Source: Lichtheimia corymbifera B2541 | Lineage: Eukaryota; Mucoromycota; Mucoromycetes; Mucorales; Lichtheimiaceae | Length of the DNA stretch: 64,000 nucleotides | Reading direction: 5' to 3' | Assembly (NCBI GenBank): GCA_000697475.1 | Contig: JNEU01000598.1 | Location: 1-64,000, forward strand | In this document: positions 38,764 through 51,119 of the stretch, piece by piece | Layout: each line of letters opens with the position of its first letter | How positions within the stretch are numbered: the stretch's first letter is position 1 | Program-made: the position numbers and the translations under genes | Notes under the pieces: generated by a model | The model's database searches: none | Seen by the model: the letters and a program-made list of their open reading frames with translations, nothing else | What the model was told of the DNA's origin: nothing

Positions 38764-41700
38764 TCAATGGTGATGGAACACTGAAAAAGGGCTGAAAGCT
38801 CCAAAGGATGCTGGTTGCATAGGAGGTGGAAACAAGGCCATATCCGCAGCCAGATAACCCATCGACATGGTGTGCAAGTCATGGTGATGATGATGATGAT
38901 GCAGAGCCGATCGCTGTGGTTCACGGTTGATTTTGCCCTGGATGCGTTTGCCATAAGGTGTGTTGCGTATAGCAGGTAACAAAGGTCGAATACAATCAAC
39001 AAGCTGGTTCCTCCATGTTAGTAAAAGTAAAAGTAAGCTGTATCCTAAAATTCATCGTTTTACCTTGACTCGTTGAGCAGGTTCAGCATAATCAAGGGCG
39101 GTTTGTACCACGTAGTTGGCATAGGAATCCCGGAGCAATCTTTCCAACTTTGGCTTGTTGAGCATCTCTTCCATAAGTCGTCGGCGTGTTTCTGGTTCTG
39201 CCACTCGTATACACTAAAAGGTATGATGCATGGTTGGTTTAGGGGGGAAAAGGATTTACCATTGCTTACCTTTTCCATGACATTGGAGCTGAACTTTTGG
39301 ACCGATAAAGACACGACATGGCCAACAAAGCGCTGAATAAGCTTATCGGAGAAATCAGCATCACCAAGATCAAGGACGTATTGCACGACATAGTTGCCAA
39401 ATGGATCTTGAACGAGGTTCAGGGCATGTTGAATGATCCCATTGACGAGCTGAGTCTATAGAGTGTGTGTTATATGCACGTGCATGATTTCATTGTAAAT
39501 GCTGGTTTTTACCTTTTGGCTTTCTGAGGAATAATCAATGCATCTTTGTAATACACAGCAACCATGGCGATGCGTAGCAACCTCGATACAATTTTCGCTC
39601 ACGGCGTTATAAATGAATTGCTTGTTCTCTGAAGACATGCGATGCAGACAGCGTTGGATAACATGGTTGCCATTGAGATCCTTGATTAAGGTTACGACGT
39701 TGGGAGCCAAGGTCACCACAACATGGTGGATCTATAAAGAATGATGAGTAAAGATATAGCGGTATATGGGTGCTCGCGGGCGGGGGTCAAGTATGTACCT
39801 GTTCCGGCAATGTAATGTATTCAATCATCTTTTGGACAGCCCGTGTACCATGCATATTGAGTGAGATATCAACCAGGTCTTGAGATACTTGTTCCACGAT
39901 CCGAGTGCGTTGTTCATCCGTGCAACGTTCCATCAGCTTTTGACATAGATAATTGCCAAATGGATCTATAATACGACATAGATATATATGCACATGTGGT
40001 GATGAGCGGCATGCGTTAAGGGGTCAATTGCATTCAATACTTACCTGTCATGAGTTTTATGAAATGCGGAAACACCTGCTCAAAGATAATGTCGCGTTGA
40101 TCATCATTTTGTTCCTCAAGCTTTCGTTGCAAATAGCGACACCCATATTGATCCTTGCACAATGAATAAATATCATCCACAACATCTTCAAACTTGATAT
40201 GTGCAAATTTATCATGCTCATTGTGTCGTCGTTGTGTGGTGGTTGAATTGCTATTACTCGATGTGGCTGGTTGTTGTTGTTGTTGTTGCTGTGTTTTCCT
40301 AAAGGAGGAGGAGGATGCACTGGTGGGCGATGAAGGTGAAGATGGTGGCATGTGACGGATAAGATGCGATAATAAAAGTGGATTCAAGGGGGCAGGCGAT
40401 GGTCCAGCACCACCGTTATTGTTATGATTACAAATGGCTGCTGCGTGAGCTGCTGCTGCTTGTGCTGCTTGTGCTGCTGCTGCTGGATTTGTTGATACAT
40501 TTGTGGTAGTGGCAGAAGGACTGGCCATGGCTGCTGGATAAGGGTATGGATACATTAAAGATGATGGAATATAAGGAGCAATACCAAGCAATTGTTGTTG
40601 TTGTTGTTGTTGTGATGATAATGCAATCAAACCAGCTGCAGCTGCTGTGGTGGATGCGTACGATGACGGCGAAGATGGGGCGCCACTTTCAGGGATGTTA
40701 TCAGAAACGCCACTCGCTGCTGCTGCTGCTGCTGCAACAACATCCAAACTGGATAAGCGTCGTGCCGTAGCAAGGTCAGGATTTGAATATGAAGGTGCAA
40801 GACGACTTGAACCCCCACGTGGATCTAGATCCAAGCGCTTGTTGACATAATCCATAGAATATTTCCTAAAAGGTGATGGCATCCAAGCCGGGTCACAATT
40901 CCATCCTTGACCACCACCATTTGCTGCTGATGTAGTCGTGGTTGAAGCACTCTGCTGCTTTGTTTGTTTGTAAATGCATACATCATTGAGTTATAACGTC
41001 ACGCCCATAGAAAAATGCACATCCCCCCCTTTTCTTCATGCCGCGTGCATGTAGAGCTTACCAGACAAGGATAACTTTCTCTTCTATTGAGTGATGGAAT
41101 ACGATGACGATGTTGCTGGTGGTGATGATGTTGATGATGATATCCACTAGTTGCATCAAATGAACGACGCATAAACGTCGGGTCGGGTGCATGACTGGAT
41201 GTGGGCGTTACTATGCTGCCGTGTCGTACTACTTTACACAGCCCCCCCAAAAGGACAACTCTTTAGCATTCGATCATAGTACCACACTAATACAAAACTT
41301 ACAAGGTGTAGATGTATTGGGATCAAGACCATGATGGTGGTGATGGTCACCTTGGAATAGGAATTTGTCACCAGATTGAGGAGTAAAAGCAGTGCTGTCG
41401 GGAAAAATGCCACGCACCGATCTCGGGACATGTCTCCTAAAAGCGTTACACACGAAGCACGCATACGCAATATACAAAACGCAATGTGTCAGGATCAAAA
41501 GGTCAACCACATACTTGACAGGCATTACGTTACTTACGTTTCTCTTTTTTCAAGTGGGTGCTGATCCGATATAGAAAGTCGATGTGTGCTATCCTCAAGG
41601 CCAGTCATCAAGTCCTGCTCAATGATGTCTTGAAAACACGTTCCTTTGACACGTTGTTGTTGTTGTTGTTGTTGTTTGAGTGGCTGTTTTTCTGGGACAC

Positions 41701-41866
41701 TTGAAGCATTTGATGTTGTCACACCATGACCAGTGTAATCCGACATGGTTGATGCTCGTTCAACAATGGCGTTGTTGCTGCTGTGTGTGGTTGTGGTATT
41801 AGCAGTATTGTCATGTCCTGCCGTTGTAGTGGACAATGTTGGATTGGAAATGCCAGAGGTGCTCAT
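38764..41866 (-). CDS. Pumilio-family RNA-binding protein
   Basis: About nine exons from MSTSGISNPTL to a terminal HHH. PUF proteins bind 3' UTR motifs and repress mRNAs. The N-terminal half is low complexity (poly-Gln, poly-Ala, poly-His). The C-terminal half is a Pumilio homology domain: DIYSLCKDQYGCRYLQRKL, DPFGNYLCQKLMERC, MHGTRAVQKMIEYI, DLNGNHVIQRCLHRM, THRHGCCVLQRCIDY, DPFGNYVVQYVLDL, KFSSNVMEKV and a final repeat near 39060-39180, so eight repeats of the usual form with an RNA-facing aromatic/Arg and flanking N..Q or S..E residues. A C-terminal tail with a short His run follows. The first exon ATG at 41866 opens the frame. Confidence 0.92.
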
Positions 41867-43057
41867 GTGTTTCCTTGTCCACGGTTGGTGAAGTACGTTT
41901 ATGCCAGGACAATAAAAGAAGGAAAGAAAGGAGAAAAAAAAGTGGAAGAAAGCGAAAGAGAAAGAGAGAGAGGGAAAGAAAAGCAATTTGTATGGGACAG
42001 GTTTATTTATCAAATGGGCTAATGATGTTTTCCACGGGCAGCATTTTGTTTGCCCATGGCACTCCACGGATACTTTGGGCATGTGTGAGCTTTGCATATT
42101 GACTTGCTTTGGCACATGTATCACTGGAAGAAGGAGGAGTAGCCACCGTGGGTCTTTCCTATTTGTTCAATCTACCATTCTCATCGCCGTTGAATACGCG
42201 CACATGATTTGCAGCATGATAGCCAGCGATAGCTCACGTAACTCACATCCACACATGAGATCATACTTTACTTGTTCCTATTTTCCCATCAGCATCATTT
42301 TCCCCTCCGCAGCATATATGCCGTCGTACTGCCGATCGTCCTACAATTCTAAACGACGATCCATGTGTACGAGCAATCGGTATGTAACAGCTTGTCAAAA
42401 ATGCCAGCCTCTCTCTCTCCTTAACAATGGCACTATTCATTTGCCATTGTTTTCAATCGTAAATTCCAATCCGTGTTGCATATAGCATCTTCCATCATAA
42501 TGCACAATGGAACCAGAAGCTTCACCATTGTCATCAGACGTTGTATATAACGCATCCACATTTTATAAATGGGGAGAATTGCATGTATACCTTGGTCAGC
42601 AGGTAACTGATGACAAACCAACATATGCCAATCGGGATGCATCATAGGAAATGACCATGGGAATGGATTAGCATGCATTGCATGTGCTCTACTAATGTTC
42701 ATATATTCTTCCACCCCACAAAATGATGCATCACAAAGGATGTATCACCGAACGCGGCACCAATTCCGAAATAGAGAGGTGCTTCTTATAGAGGCCATAG
42801 CCACCCCATGTGCTACAATTGGCTTAGTATGGCAACACTAGCCGCTTATGAAAGATTTGACGTATTGGAAAAAGCCATTGTAGCTATCAACTTTATAATA
42901 ATGAGTGTCGTAAATTACATGTCATTAGACGACTAATACAGAATGGGGTGTGGATGGTAAAAAGAAAAAAAAAAGCAAGATAACAACGGGTGATTAATGC
43001 AAATAGTAAACGCGTATGGGGGCAATGCAGTAAAAGGAGATTGTGCTATGTCGTATT
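41867..43057. other. intergenic, no gene seen
   Basis: The long upstream region of the Pumilio gene. A purine-rich tract at 41920-41985 would be a pyrimidine-rich leader on the transcribed strand. No conserved reading frame; the 3' flank of SUR2 occupies the right end. Confidence 0.5.
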
Positions 43058-44177
43058 TTAGTTCTTCTTGGCCTCCTTGTTGTCCTCGACTTTTTTGGCA
43101 TCTCTCTTCTTGGTAAATCGAGTACCGAGGATAGTGTCCCAGAATGTAAAATAGGGTTGAGAAAAGTTGGTCTTGATGCCATAGGGTTGATGATGAATGT
43201 CATGACTATATATTGGGGTTAGCATGGTTCATTCTCTCTCTTTTCCGATATACCCATCCATATACTTACTAGACCACATTATTACCAAACAGCACTTGAA
43301 GAGGATCCCAAGGGAAACTGTAACCACAATGGTCGTCCACTATGAATGATACCCAAGCGTTAATCTACCGCCATTATGACCCTCCTTGAATCCTTTTTGT
43401 TACCTGTCTTCATGTTTGAAAAGGTGAAAAAGAGCATGCCGAGTCGGGGAGACATTCCTGTAAGCTCGTAGGAGAGGGTAGCACCAACCGTATCAAGCAA
43501 GAAACCTTCGATTGGATGATTGTAGAGAGCACCGAATGCATAAGGGACGTAAAGACGATGATGATGAGAGTGGATGTGCTTGTAGAGCGTCTTGTTAAGA
43601 TGGAACAAGCGATGCAAAAAGTATTGGTGCGTATCCATGATCACCCTATAATTTTTTGTGTTAGGACACAAACGGAAGAGTTCTGCCATCATCTCCGATA
43701 TAGCCTGATAACTTACATGCCGAGGAAAAACTGGACGCAAGGCCAAGCGACATTATAGAGAGCCCAAGCAATTTGATCTGATACTGCAGCGATGGATGGT
43801 GTATAAGGAGCAAGAACATTGTAAATATGAGCAGCCAAGCTAGCAGTAAAAGCTTCTTGTTCGAGTTTTTGTTTGACAGGATCGTCGGATGGTTGAATTA
43901 ACATGACTCCAATAATGAACTGGACGGCTTGTTGAGCAGCAACCATCAATAGCACCTTGGACATTGTCACTCGGTTTCTCTTTTTCATGTCTTCGGATGT
44001 GTGGATACGATACTGTTCAAAGAAAGGAATCTCGGCGTGCATGATAAACTCGAATATGATGCTGTATGCCCAGTAGGCTACGATGGGGACCCACATGGAC
44101 TTGGCTTCATCTGACCAAGGATCATTGAAGAAAGAAGTGGGAACCAATGCTGACAAGAGGTCGGTAGTCGAGTTCAT
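43058..44177 (-). CDS. SUR2: sphinganine C4-hydroxylase
   Basis: Four exons (first 44177-about 43716) for about 310 residues. The enzyme hydroxylates dihydrosphingosine to phytosphingosine in the ER, using a di-iron centre. The fatty acid hydroxylase His boxes are visible: HQYFLHRLFH, HIHSHHHR and HDIHHQ. VPYAFGALYNHPIEGFLLD, VDDHCGYSFPWDPLQ and GIKTNFSQPYF are the diagnostic Sur2 blocks. Several membrane segments occur in the first exon. The C-terminus ends in a dilysine-type KEAKKN, a plausible ER retrieval signal. It is divergent with the Ldb17/Dip1 gene, 193 bp apart. Confidence 0.93.
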
Positions 44178-44370
44178 GGAAACGGGATATCCGTGGTTCT
44201 CCGGGGGGTGGTTGAAGGGTTGTGTGTGTGTTGGGGTAATAAGAAAAGAAGGAGAGAAGAAAGAGTGAATAGAAAGGGAAAGCCGACAGCAGGTTGGATT
44301 TCATTGCTTGTTCCACCGACCAAATCCAGCAACGTCGCTTGTCTTTCACTTTTCCAGTCGTTCGTTCTCA

Positions 44371-45988
44371 TGGACTACGATTCTATCGATTACTTTTTCG
44401 ATGACGCTTCGAGTTTCCATGCTGGTAAGCCTCCGATCCATAGCTCCCTCATCTCTGATGGCAACTTTTATGCTGTACTCCCTTCCAGGCTAACCACCAC
44501 CCCTTGTCGCTCTTTTTTTCCACGTAGAACTCGACGATATATTACGATTGCCATGCGTTAACAAGCAAGATGCAGAACGGATAACAACACAATATCTTAG
44601 ATTATGGTCTCGTTTCCAAGGTAATCATCCATTCTCTTTGTATGCGACATGGTGATGATGATGTTGACGGCGATCTTTGTTATTGTTAGACGAGTTTTGT
44701 CAATCACAAACCGAACTCGCTCATTGTGCATACCAGATGATCGATTCGCATTTATTCTTGGAGCATAGCACCACCATCTTGAGCCACATCACTCAAGCAC
44801 ATGCACTCTCATCATCCGATCCACATGATCTACGTATCGCCTATTCCTTGTTGATCTACGCTGGCAAAGAAGATCCCCGATGGATGAAATTCGTCGTATC
44901 AGATGCAAGGCGCAACAAGCAAAATCGTCTATTTAGAAAAATCATCAACGAACCCATCATTGCTTCATCAGTGGGTCTTGCCTTTGAAATGTGCAAAGTA
45001 TCAAAGTTACGGCAATCTGATCTAGGTAGGTTTCATTTGGAAGAAAATAACCGAGGAAATTCTCTCACACACACTCACACACATTCGATAGGCGTGGTAT
45101 CCTGTTCCTTTCTCAATTCTCTGCTGGACATGGTTGAATCGATGCTTCAGGATGCCGATGAATCCTTCAATTACGACATTATTCAGTTTATTCTGGTGTT
45201 GAATGAGCAATATATGATGGCGGGTACACAAACGAATCGTGTCCTGGATATGCTGGAAGAACGGATGGGTACCGCTACTACTTTCAGTGCCAACTTAATT
45301 TTCATGCTTAATCGGTCAGGTAAACATGCACACACGGTATATTTTTAGCATACCTCTTCCCATTTTGGTGTCGCTTGCCATTTACATTCATGTTCTCTCT
45401 CTCTCTCTCATAGATGATGCCTGCGTCAAGCTGTTGATACTCAAATTGCTCTATGGGATCTTTACACGTCCATCTCTATACGAGTTTTTTTATACCAATG
45501 ATCTTTATGTCCTTGTGGATATCATGCTACGTGAAGTGTGTGACCTTGGTGAGGAGCGGGAAGCTGAAGCTGTAAGTGTGTGTGTGTGTGCATGTGTGTT
45601 TTGCATATTGGGTTACTGATATATATCTCCCATGTAGCTCCGCGACGCTTACTTGCGAGTGCTCCGCCCATTGCTCATCAATACACAACTAAGACGTACA
45701 CCATACAAGGAAACTGAAATCCGTAGCACATTATGTGCCATGATTGCACCATGCAACTACAGGATCGTCAACCCATCCACCAATCGTCTTGTGGAGCGGA
45801 TTCTTGAAGAATGGACACCATCATCCACATTATTAGATGTCAATCCTGCTCTCATCAATCGCACTCCAAGCCCATACCCCATGTTGCGTTCACCAGCGTC
45901 TTTTTCTTCTTCTTCATCATCTATCCAAACACCAGACGACGAAAGGGACCAACAAGTCGATACCACCGTACTTTGTGCAGAAGCATAA
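44371..45988 (+). CDS. Ldb17/Dip1 (SPIN90-type) actin-regulatory protein
   Basis: About seven exons for about 420 residues from MDYDSIDYFFDDASSF. SPIN90/Dip1/Ldb17 proteins activate the Arp2/3 complex to seed unbranched actin filaments at endocytic sites. The conserved armadillo-like leucine-rich domain is recognisable: DDACVKLLILKLLYGIF, SLYEFFYTNDLYVLVDIMLRE, RDAYLRVLRPLL and YKETEIRSTLCAM. The C-terminal tail is Ser/Pro-rich. Introns contain CA and CT microsatellites (45067-45085, 45400-45412 and TG near 45577-45599). Confidence 0.85.
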
Positions 45989-47114
45989 TCAACAAACTAG
46001 ACATTCCATTACCAGCACTTGAGTCCTCCCCTTCTTATCCACTATACACACGCCACACACACAACATTTGTTACACACATTTCATGCCGCATTCTTTTAC
46101 ACACGCACATTTAATCTGATGCTTCATATAATCCATCCAATCAAACAATGATGCTTTTTTCTTTGAAAACAATGAATCACGATGCCGTCTCCTTTGCTGA
46201 GGATGGCAAATAGAAAACAATGACCAAGTTATGAGTGGGATGTTATTGGTTTGAATGCTTCATTGTAGGATTATCGTCGTTATCGTATGGCGAAAGATGT
46301 GGTCTTGTTTTTCTCTCATTGCTCTGCTTTGAATCCCTCATTTTCTTTTCTTTTGTTGATAAAAAGCTCCGTAAAGAGATGATAAAATGACTCCCCACGA
46401 AGAAAGAGGCTAACGCGTCAAACCCAATGGACCATTTAAGCGTGTGGATAATACGTTCATCGATGAAGGTGCCAACATCTCCCAACTTTTTCTGAATCGA
46501 CCACCCACTCAAAACATCCTTGAGAGCCTCTTATTGTCCTCAACTGGAGTACAGCAAGGAGTGATCCATGATAGCTTATTAGTGTCATTGTGTGATTAAG
46601 ATGGACCTTTGATACTGCTTTATGCATGATGGACGCCCGACTCTATCTTGACCTTGACACTCTCAGGTGCCTCGTTGCCAGTTGTTCACATAGACATTGG
46701 GGATCACTAGCATCATAAGGACTTGCTAAGGCGAGAATTAATGCGAACAGTATGTATATGTTTAATGGATGAAAATCGATACATTGACTAACAAATACTA
46801 GCTCTATATGGTCGACCACATTGTTATCCTTTATGTAAAGGTGCATTGTATTAGTATATCCATGCTGGAAACAGCCCGGGCAAATGAAGAATTGATATAC
46901 ATTTAGATACATACACTTGATAAAGCTATTATCCCATATACTTTGCTGATTGTTTCTGCATTGAGGGGCACACGTGGAGATCTTATTTAGCGCGTACAAG
47001 GTGATCACATCAACCTACGCAAGCTTGTATCTTCATAGTTACACAAGGCTGACAAAGCAACTTCCGCATGAGAATCCCCAATTTGTCATTTCTTGTTCCT
47101 TTCTCACAACCACC
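45989..47114. other. intergenic, with an ATG-less open frame on the minus strand
   Basis: Mostly gene-free. On the minus strand 46520-46243 there is an open frame with protein-like composition (residues such as GTFIDERIIHTLKWSIGF and FFVGSHFIISLRSF) but no ATG in frame before an upstream stop. It may be a relic, or an exon of an unseen gene. Nothing else is supported. Confidence 0.4.
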
Positions 47115-48043
47115 ATGGCCAAGGTCAGATTCTACGACTTGGAACTTGAAGTCCCTGGACTCATTTGGTCTCCCAACACTTGCAAGACCCGCTACGCACT
47201 CAATGTGAAGGCATGTCAAGACCTGTTGTCGCCGCTTACAAATCGGCTTGTTACTGACATTGGCATGCAATGTAGGGCATTCCCTATGAAACTGAGTGGT
47301 TGACGTTTGCTGGAATACACGAAGTTATCCCTGGCTTGACGTGAGTATCCTTCCTTTGCTATGCTTGCAAGACTATCTATGTATGCTTATGCTCATTGAT
47401 AGTAAAAATGGCAAGGCCCCCACTGTGCCTGTGATCGTGGACTTGGCGCATGGCGACAAAGTAGTACAGGAGTCGTGGGAGATTGCAAAGTACCTCGAGG
47501 AAGCATATCCTGATTATGCAAGTTTGTTCAATGGCAACGAAGGTGCTCATTTCTTTTTCCATGAATACTGCACACGCAAGCTTTTGCCCAAGATCTTCAA
47601 GTTGTGCGTATTGACGATTCACAGCAAGGTGACCCCTCCCTCCTTGAAGCAATGGTTCCGCGATACACGTGAAAAGGCCTTCAAGATGCCACTTGAAAAG
47701 TTCGCTGGTGATCCCCAAAAGCATATTAGTGCTATCAAAGAACTCCTGGAGCCTATTGGTCGTGTCCTCAAACAGTATCCTTTCATGACAGGTGCACAAG
47801 GTAATATACACGCTCACCAAAGTTATCTCGTTGCTGGCAATAATAATAATGGATTACATAATAGCTGGCTGGGCTGATGTTGTCCTTGCATCCTACTTTC
47901 GTTTGTTGGTGGTACACCGTCCTGAACTTTTCGATTCGATTGTCCTCAATGATCCCAAGGCAGGTACTGAGTTTGCTGCATGGTGGAAACGTATGGACAA
48001 ATATATGCAATCACAACCCCCCGCTCCTGAGGCACGAATGTAG
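47115..48043 (+). CDS. glutathione S-transferase-like protein
   Basis: Four exons for about 240 residues. Glutathione transferases of this class have a thioredoxin-like N-terminal domain and a helical C-terminal domain. Visible elements are SPNTCKTRYALNVKGIPYE, the NGKAPTVPVI segment with the conserved cis-Pro, and QESWEIAKYLEE, which corresponds to the glutathione-binding Glu-Ser pair. The helical half ends with AGWADVVLASYFRLL. The first intron apparently starts with GC (AAG|GCATGT), because only this joint yields the family KGIPYE order. Likely substrate unknown; the subtype resembles fungal GSTs related to bacterial etherases. Confidence 0.85.
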
Positions 48044-48991
48044 CTAGTAGTGTATATATTATATAAAGAGGTCCCTTTGATGATGGTATTTGGATTATCG
48101 TTCTGTTGGGTACATACATATGCGAGTGGTTTAAAGTGTGGTGAATCATCATTGAACGAGGTGCTTTTATACATTGGTGCTTTGGCAAGTTGATCGAGAT
48201 TGATAATAATATGACATGCTGACAATCCACTATTGCTTGGCAGTAAATGTTTGCTCAACTGCGCAGCATCCACGTCATGTATCCTTTTGTTGGTTACACA
48301 AAGCCTGTCGTTGCATAAAAATTGGGTCTGATCAACTGCAAGTTGATATGCGAATGGCGTCGGGTATTGGTGATGCCTGTAACTTGGAAACTTTTGGCCA
48401 ACCATATATTGTGTGTATTATAATTCTAAGATCATTACAAGGAGAGGGAGCGGATGATCACCACCGGTCTCAAGCATGAATATAAACTAACGCATGCAAC
48501 ATAGCTTGCATAGATAGCCTGCAAGTTCAACCAATTGAAGGGGTATTTATGCATCAAGCTGCAGTTATAATACTCGTGCGCTGTCGCTCTGCAAATGATC
48601 AATCATATCCATTCATGTTCCATGTCTTGTTTGTGGCGTACGGTATGGTTGTGTTCCCACAACCATTGTTTATGTATTCAACGATGGCGCGAAAGAAAAA
48701 CGATCAAAAACCAATCTCACGCTGCCATACGGTATCCTTTGATCGGATTCGCATGAACGTCACTTTTCTTATAACGGGGTCGCCTAGCAGCAATGGTATA
48801 TGCCAATTTGTGCATAGCTTGATGCAGGGAGAAGGTGCATGATGGATCAGCGTTCATAAACAAGCGAAACGGTTTGTCGTATTAGCCACCTTTTGGGTGG
48901 GTATAACCTTATTCACTGTATATGTTTATGCAAAAAGTTTCATGATTCAAACCTCTTTTCCTTTCTCTTTCCATTATACGTACCTGTTTTC
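48044..48991. other. intergenic, no gene seen
   Basis: Region between the GST gene and the first MFS gene, both on the plus strand. AT-rich; several short frames on both strands lack protein-like features. Confidence 0.5.
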
Positions 48992-50658
48992 ATGACGTCT
49001 GATCATCAAGAATTTGAGCAAGATCGCCCTGGTTTGATATCAAGGTTATGCTGCATGCAGTCCTCACCAGAGACTGATCCACGCCTTTTCAGCACTGGTA
49101 AAAAGACCGTGATCATGTCGCTCGTTATAATGTGTGCGAGCACAGGTGGTCTCTATGCCACGGTTTGTTTCCCAGGTAATGTAATCGTCGTCGTTGTATG
49201 TGTGTGGTCACATTGATCACTAATAATGCCTATATCCTTATGTATTATGGCAGGCTACCCTGCGATGACGGATGAGTTCAATGTGCCTAGCGTGGTGACC
49301 ACCATGGTGGGTGCATTGTATATCTTGTTTGGTGGTCTCGCACTTGTTGTATGGGCTGCTATCTCTGAACGCTTTTGCGTGCGACGACCCTTACTCTTAT
49401 GTGGTGCTCTGATAGTGACCGGCTCATCCGTTGGTCTTGCTTTAATGACGAATATGGCAGGCATAGTGACACTTCGATGCATACAAGCTACAGGAACATC
49501 AGCCTATCTCGTCCTGTGCTCTGGGATTGTGGCAGATTGTTATCCTGTTGAAAAGCGCGGTACTGCCATGAGCCTACTGTTCTTTGGATTTTTCTTTGGA
49601 CCCCTTTTTGGCCCCATTATTGGTGGTGCTCTTGTTGCAACACCACTTTCATGGCGTGCAACCTTTTGGTTTTGTTCTGCATATGGCCTTGCAACATTTA
49701 TACTTTTGCTCTTCCTCTTTCCAGAAACCTTTCGCAATGATATCGTGCTTGATGGGCCCCCGAGAGTAGACAGTGGCATCGATCGCTTGATCAACAACAA
49801 CGCTGAAGAACAACACATTGATCCTCCAAAAAAGTCAAGCAGCTCAATGTTAGCACCGTTGTTGCTTTTGCAATATCCACACGTTTTGCTTGCAAGTCTC
49901 GTTGGATGTATCGCATTTTCGTGTTTGTTTGTGGTTGAAACGATTCTTCCCGAGTTGTTGGCGTCACGATACGGCTTTTCGTCCTGGCAAATAGGCGAGT
50001 GTGTGATACAAGAGGATGACATGAAACAAGGTATTGACTCTCGCTTAATTTAGGTCTCTCATATATCGGCAGGTAATCAATGATACCAATATCATTCATT
50101 TCACCTTTTTATTTTAACATCCTGTTCAACTACAGCGGTTGCGGAAATATGCTGGGAACTCTTGTGAATGGTATACTCTCAGATCGATTGTTGCTGCGTG
50201 CAAGACGTCAGCGTGAAGGACAACTACCAAAGGTGGAAGATCGCTTAGCCATGCACATTTGGCCTGCCGGATTTATCATAATGCCCGTGGGCTTGCTAAT
50301 GATCGGATGGAGTCTTCAGCTGCATAAATCTTTTTGGATAGCCATTGTTGGCTTTGGTGTACAAACTTTTGGCTCACAGCAAGTCAGCTCATCAATCAGC
50401 GCCTATTTATTGGACTCGGTTCCTGGCCAAGGTGCATCTGTCACTGCAGCATCCAGTCTAATCACCATGACCATGGCGTGTATTCTCTCAATCGCTGCCA
50501 ATCCACTAGTCCATATCATTGATTCAGGTTTCACCCTGTTGATATTTGCTGGTTTGGTACAGGTAGCCATGTCGATAACATTATGCCTCAAACTATTTGG
50601 TCAACGAATGAGACGAAAATCCGGCTTTGAGCAACCTGATGAAGTACAAAGTCGCTAA
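48992..50658 (+). CDS. MFS drug:H+ antiporter, Qdr/Dtr1-like, copy 1
   Basis: Four exons (48992-49175, 49254-49994, 50054-50072, 50136-50658) join in frame to about 488 residues. The 12-helix transporter resembles fungal DHA1 pumps of the Qdr/Dtr1/Flr1 group, which export drugs, polyamines or spore-wall precursors. Motifs include ISERFCVRRPLL (motif A), RCIQATGTSAYLVLCSGIVAD (motif B region) and GPLFGPIIGGAL (motif C, antiporter type). A hydrophilic central loop separates the two halves. The second intron begins with GC, and exon 3 is only 19 nt; both are needed to give WQIGLSYIGSGCGN. It is a tandem paralogue of the next gene. Confidence 0.9.
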
Positions 50659-51119
50659 ACAGTTTATTGATGTATTCGTATATCTATCTCATAAAGCATC
50701 GACATTGGACATGTGAGATCATCAATGAATCTAAAAAGTTTTGAAAGTGAGCCATAACCTGGGTAGCGGATCAGATTTTGAAGCTTTTTTATTGTGGTTT
50801 CTTTGAAGCCATTTTCTAAGTTGACGAGAAATAGCTGACGTGTATCACCGTGGTGGCAAACAGTGCTGATACGACTGCTTTGTTTGCAGGGATGGAAACT
50901 ATATTACTAGCAGCCTCTGATAGCATATATGCAAGGCGTGCAGAAATTAGGAGAGCAATGCATTAGTCCATCACATGCAGCAGCTAGGCAGCTAGCGATG
51001 CATACCTCTGTTGCCATGTCACGGAGGAAGTTACCTTCGACGTTGAGAAGGCTATAAAATACAAAGATAATATAGTTGCATGGCTAACTTTTCCTTCCCT
51101 TTTCCTTGATACCTTCATC
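50659..51119. other. intergenic between the tandem MFS genes
   Basis: A spacer with no supported frame. It presumably contains the terminator of copy 1 and the promoter of copy 2. Confidence 0.5.

Noticed and set aside
40257..40283. Poly-Gln and poly-Ala repeats in the Pumilio gene as separate microsatellites
   Set aside because: They are in-frame coding low-complexity runs of the N-terminal half, typical of PUF proteins.
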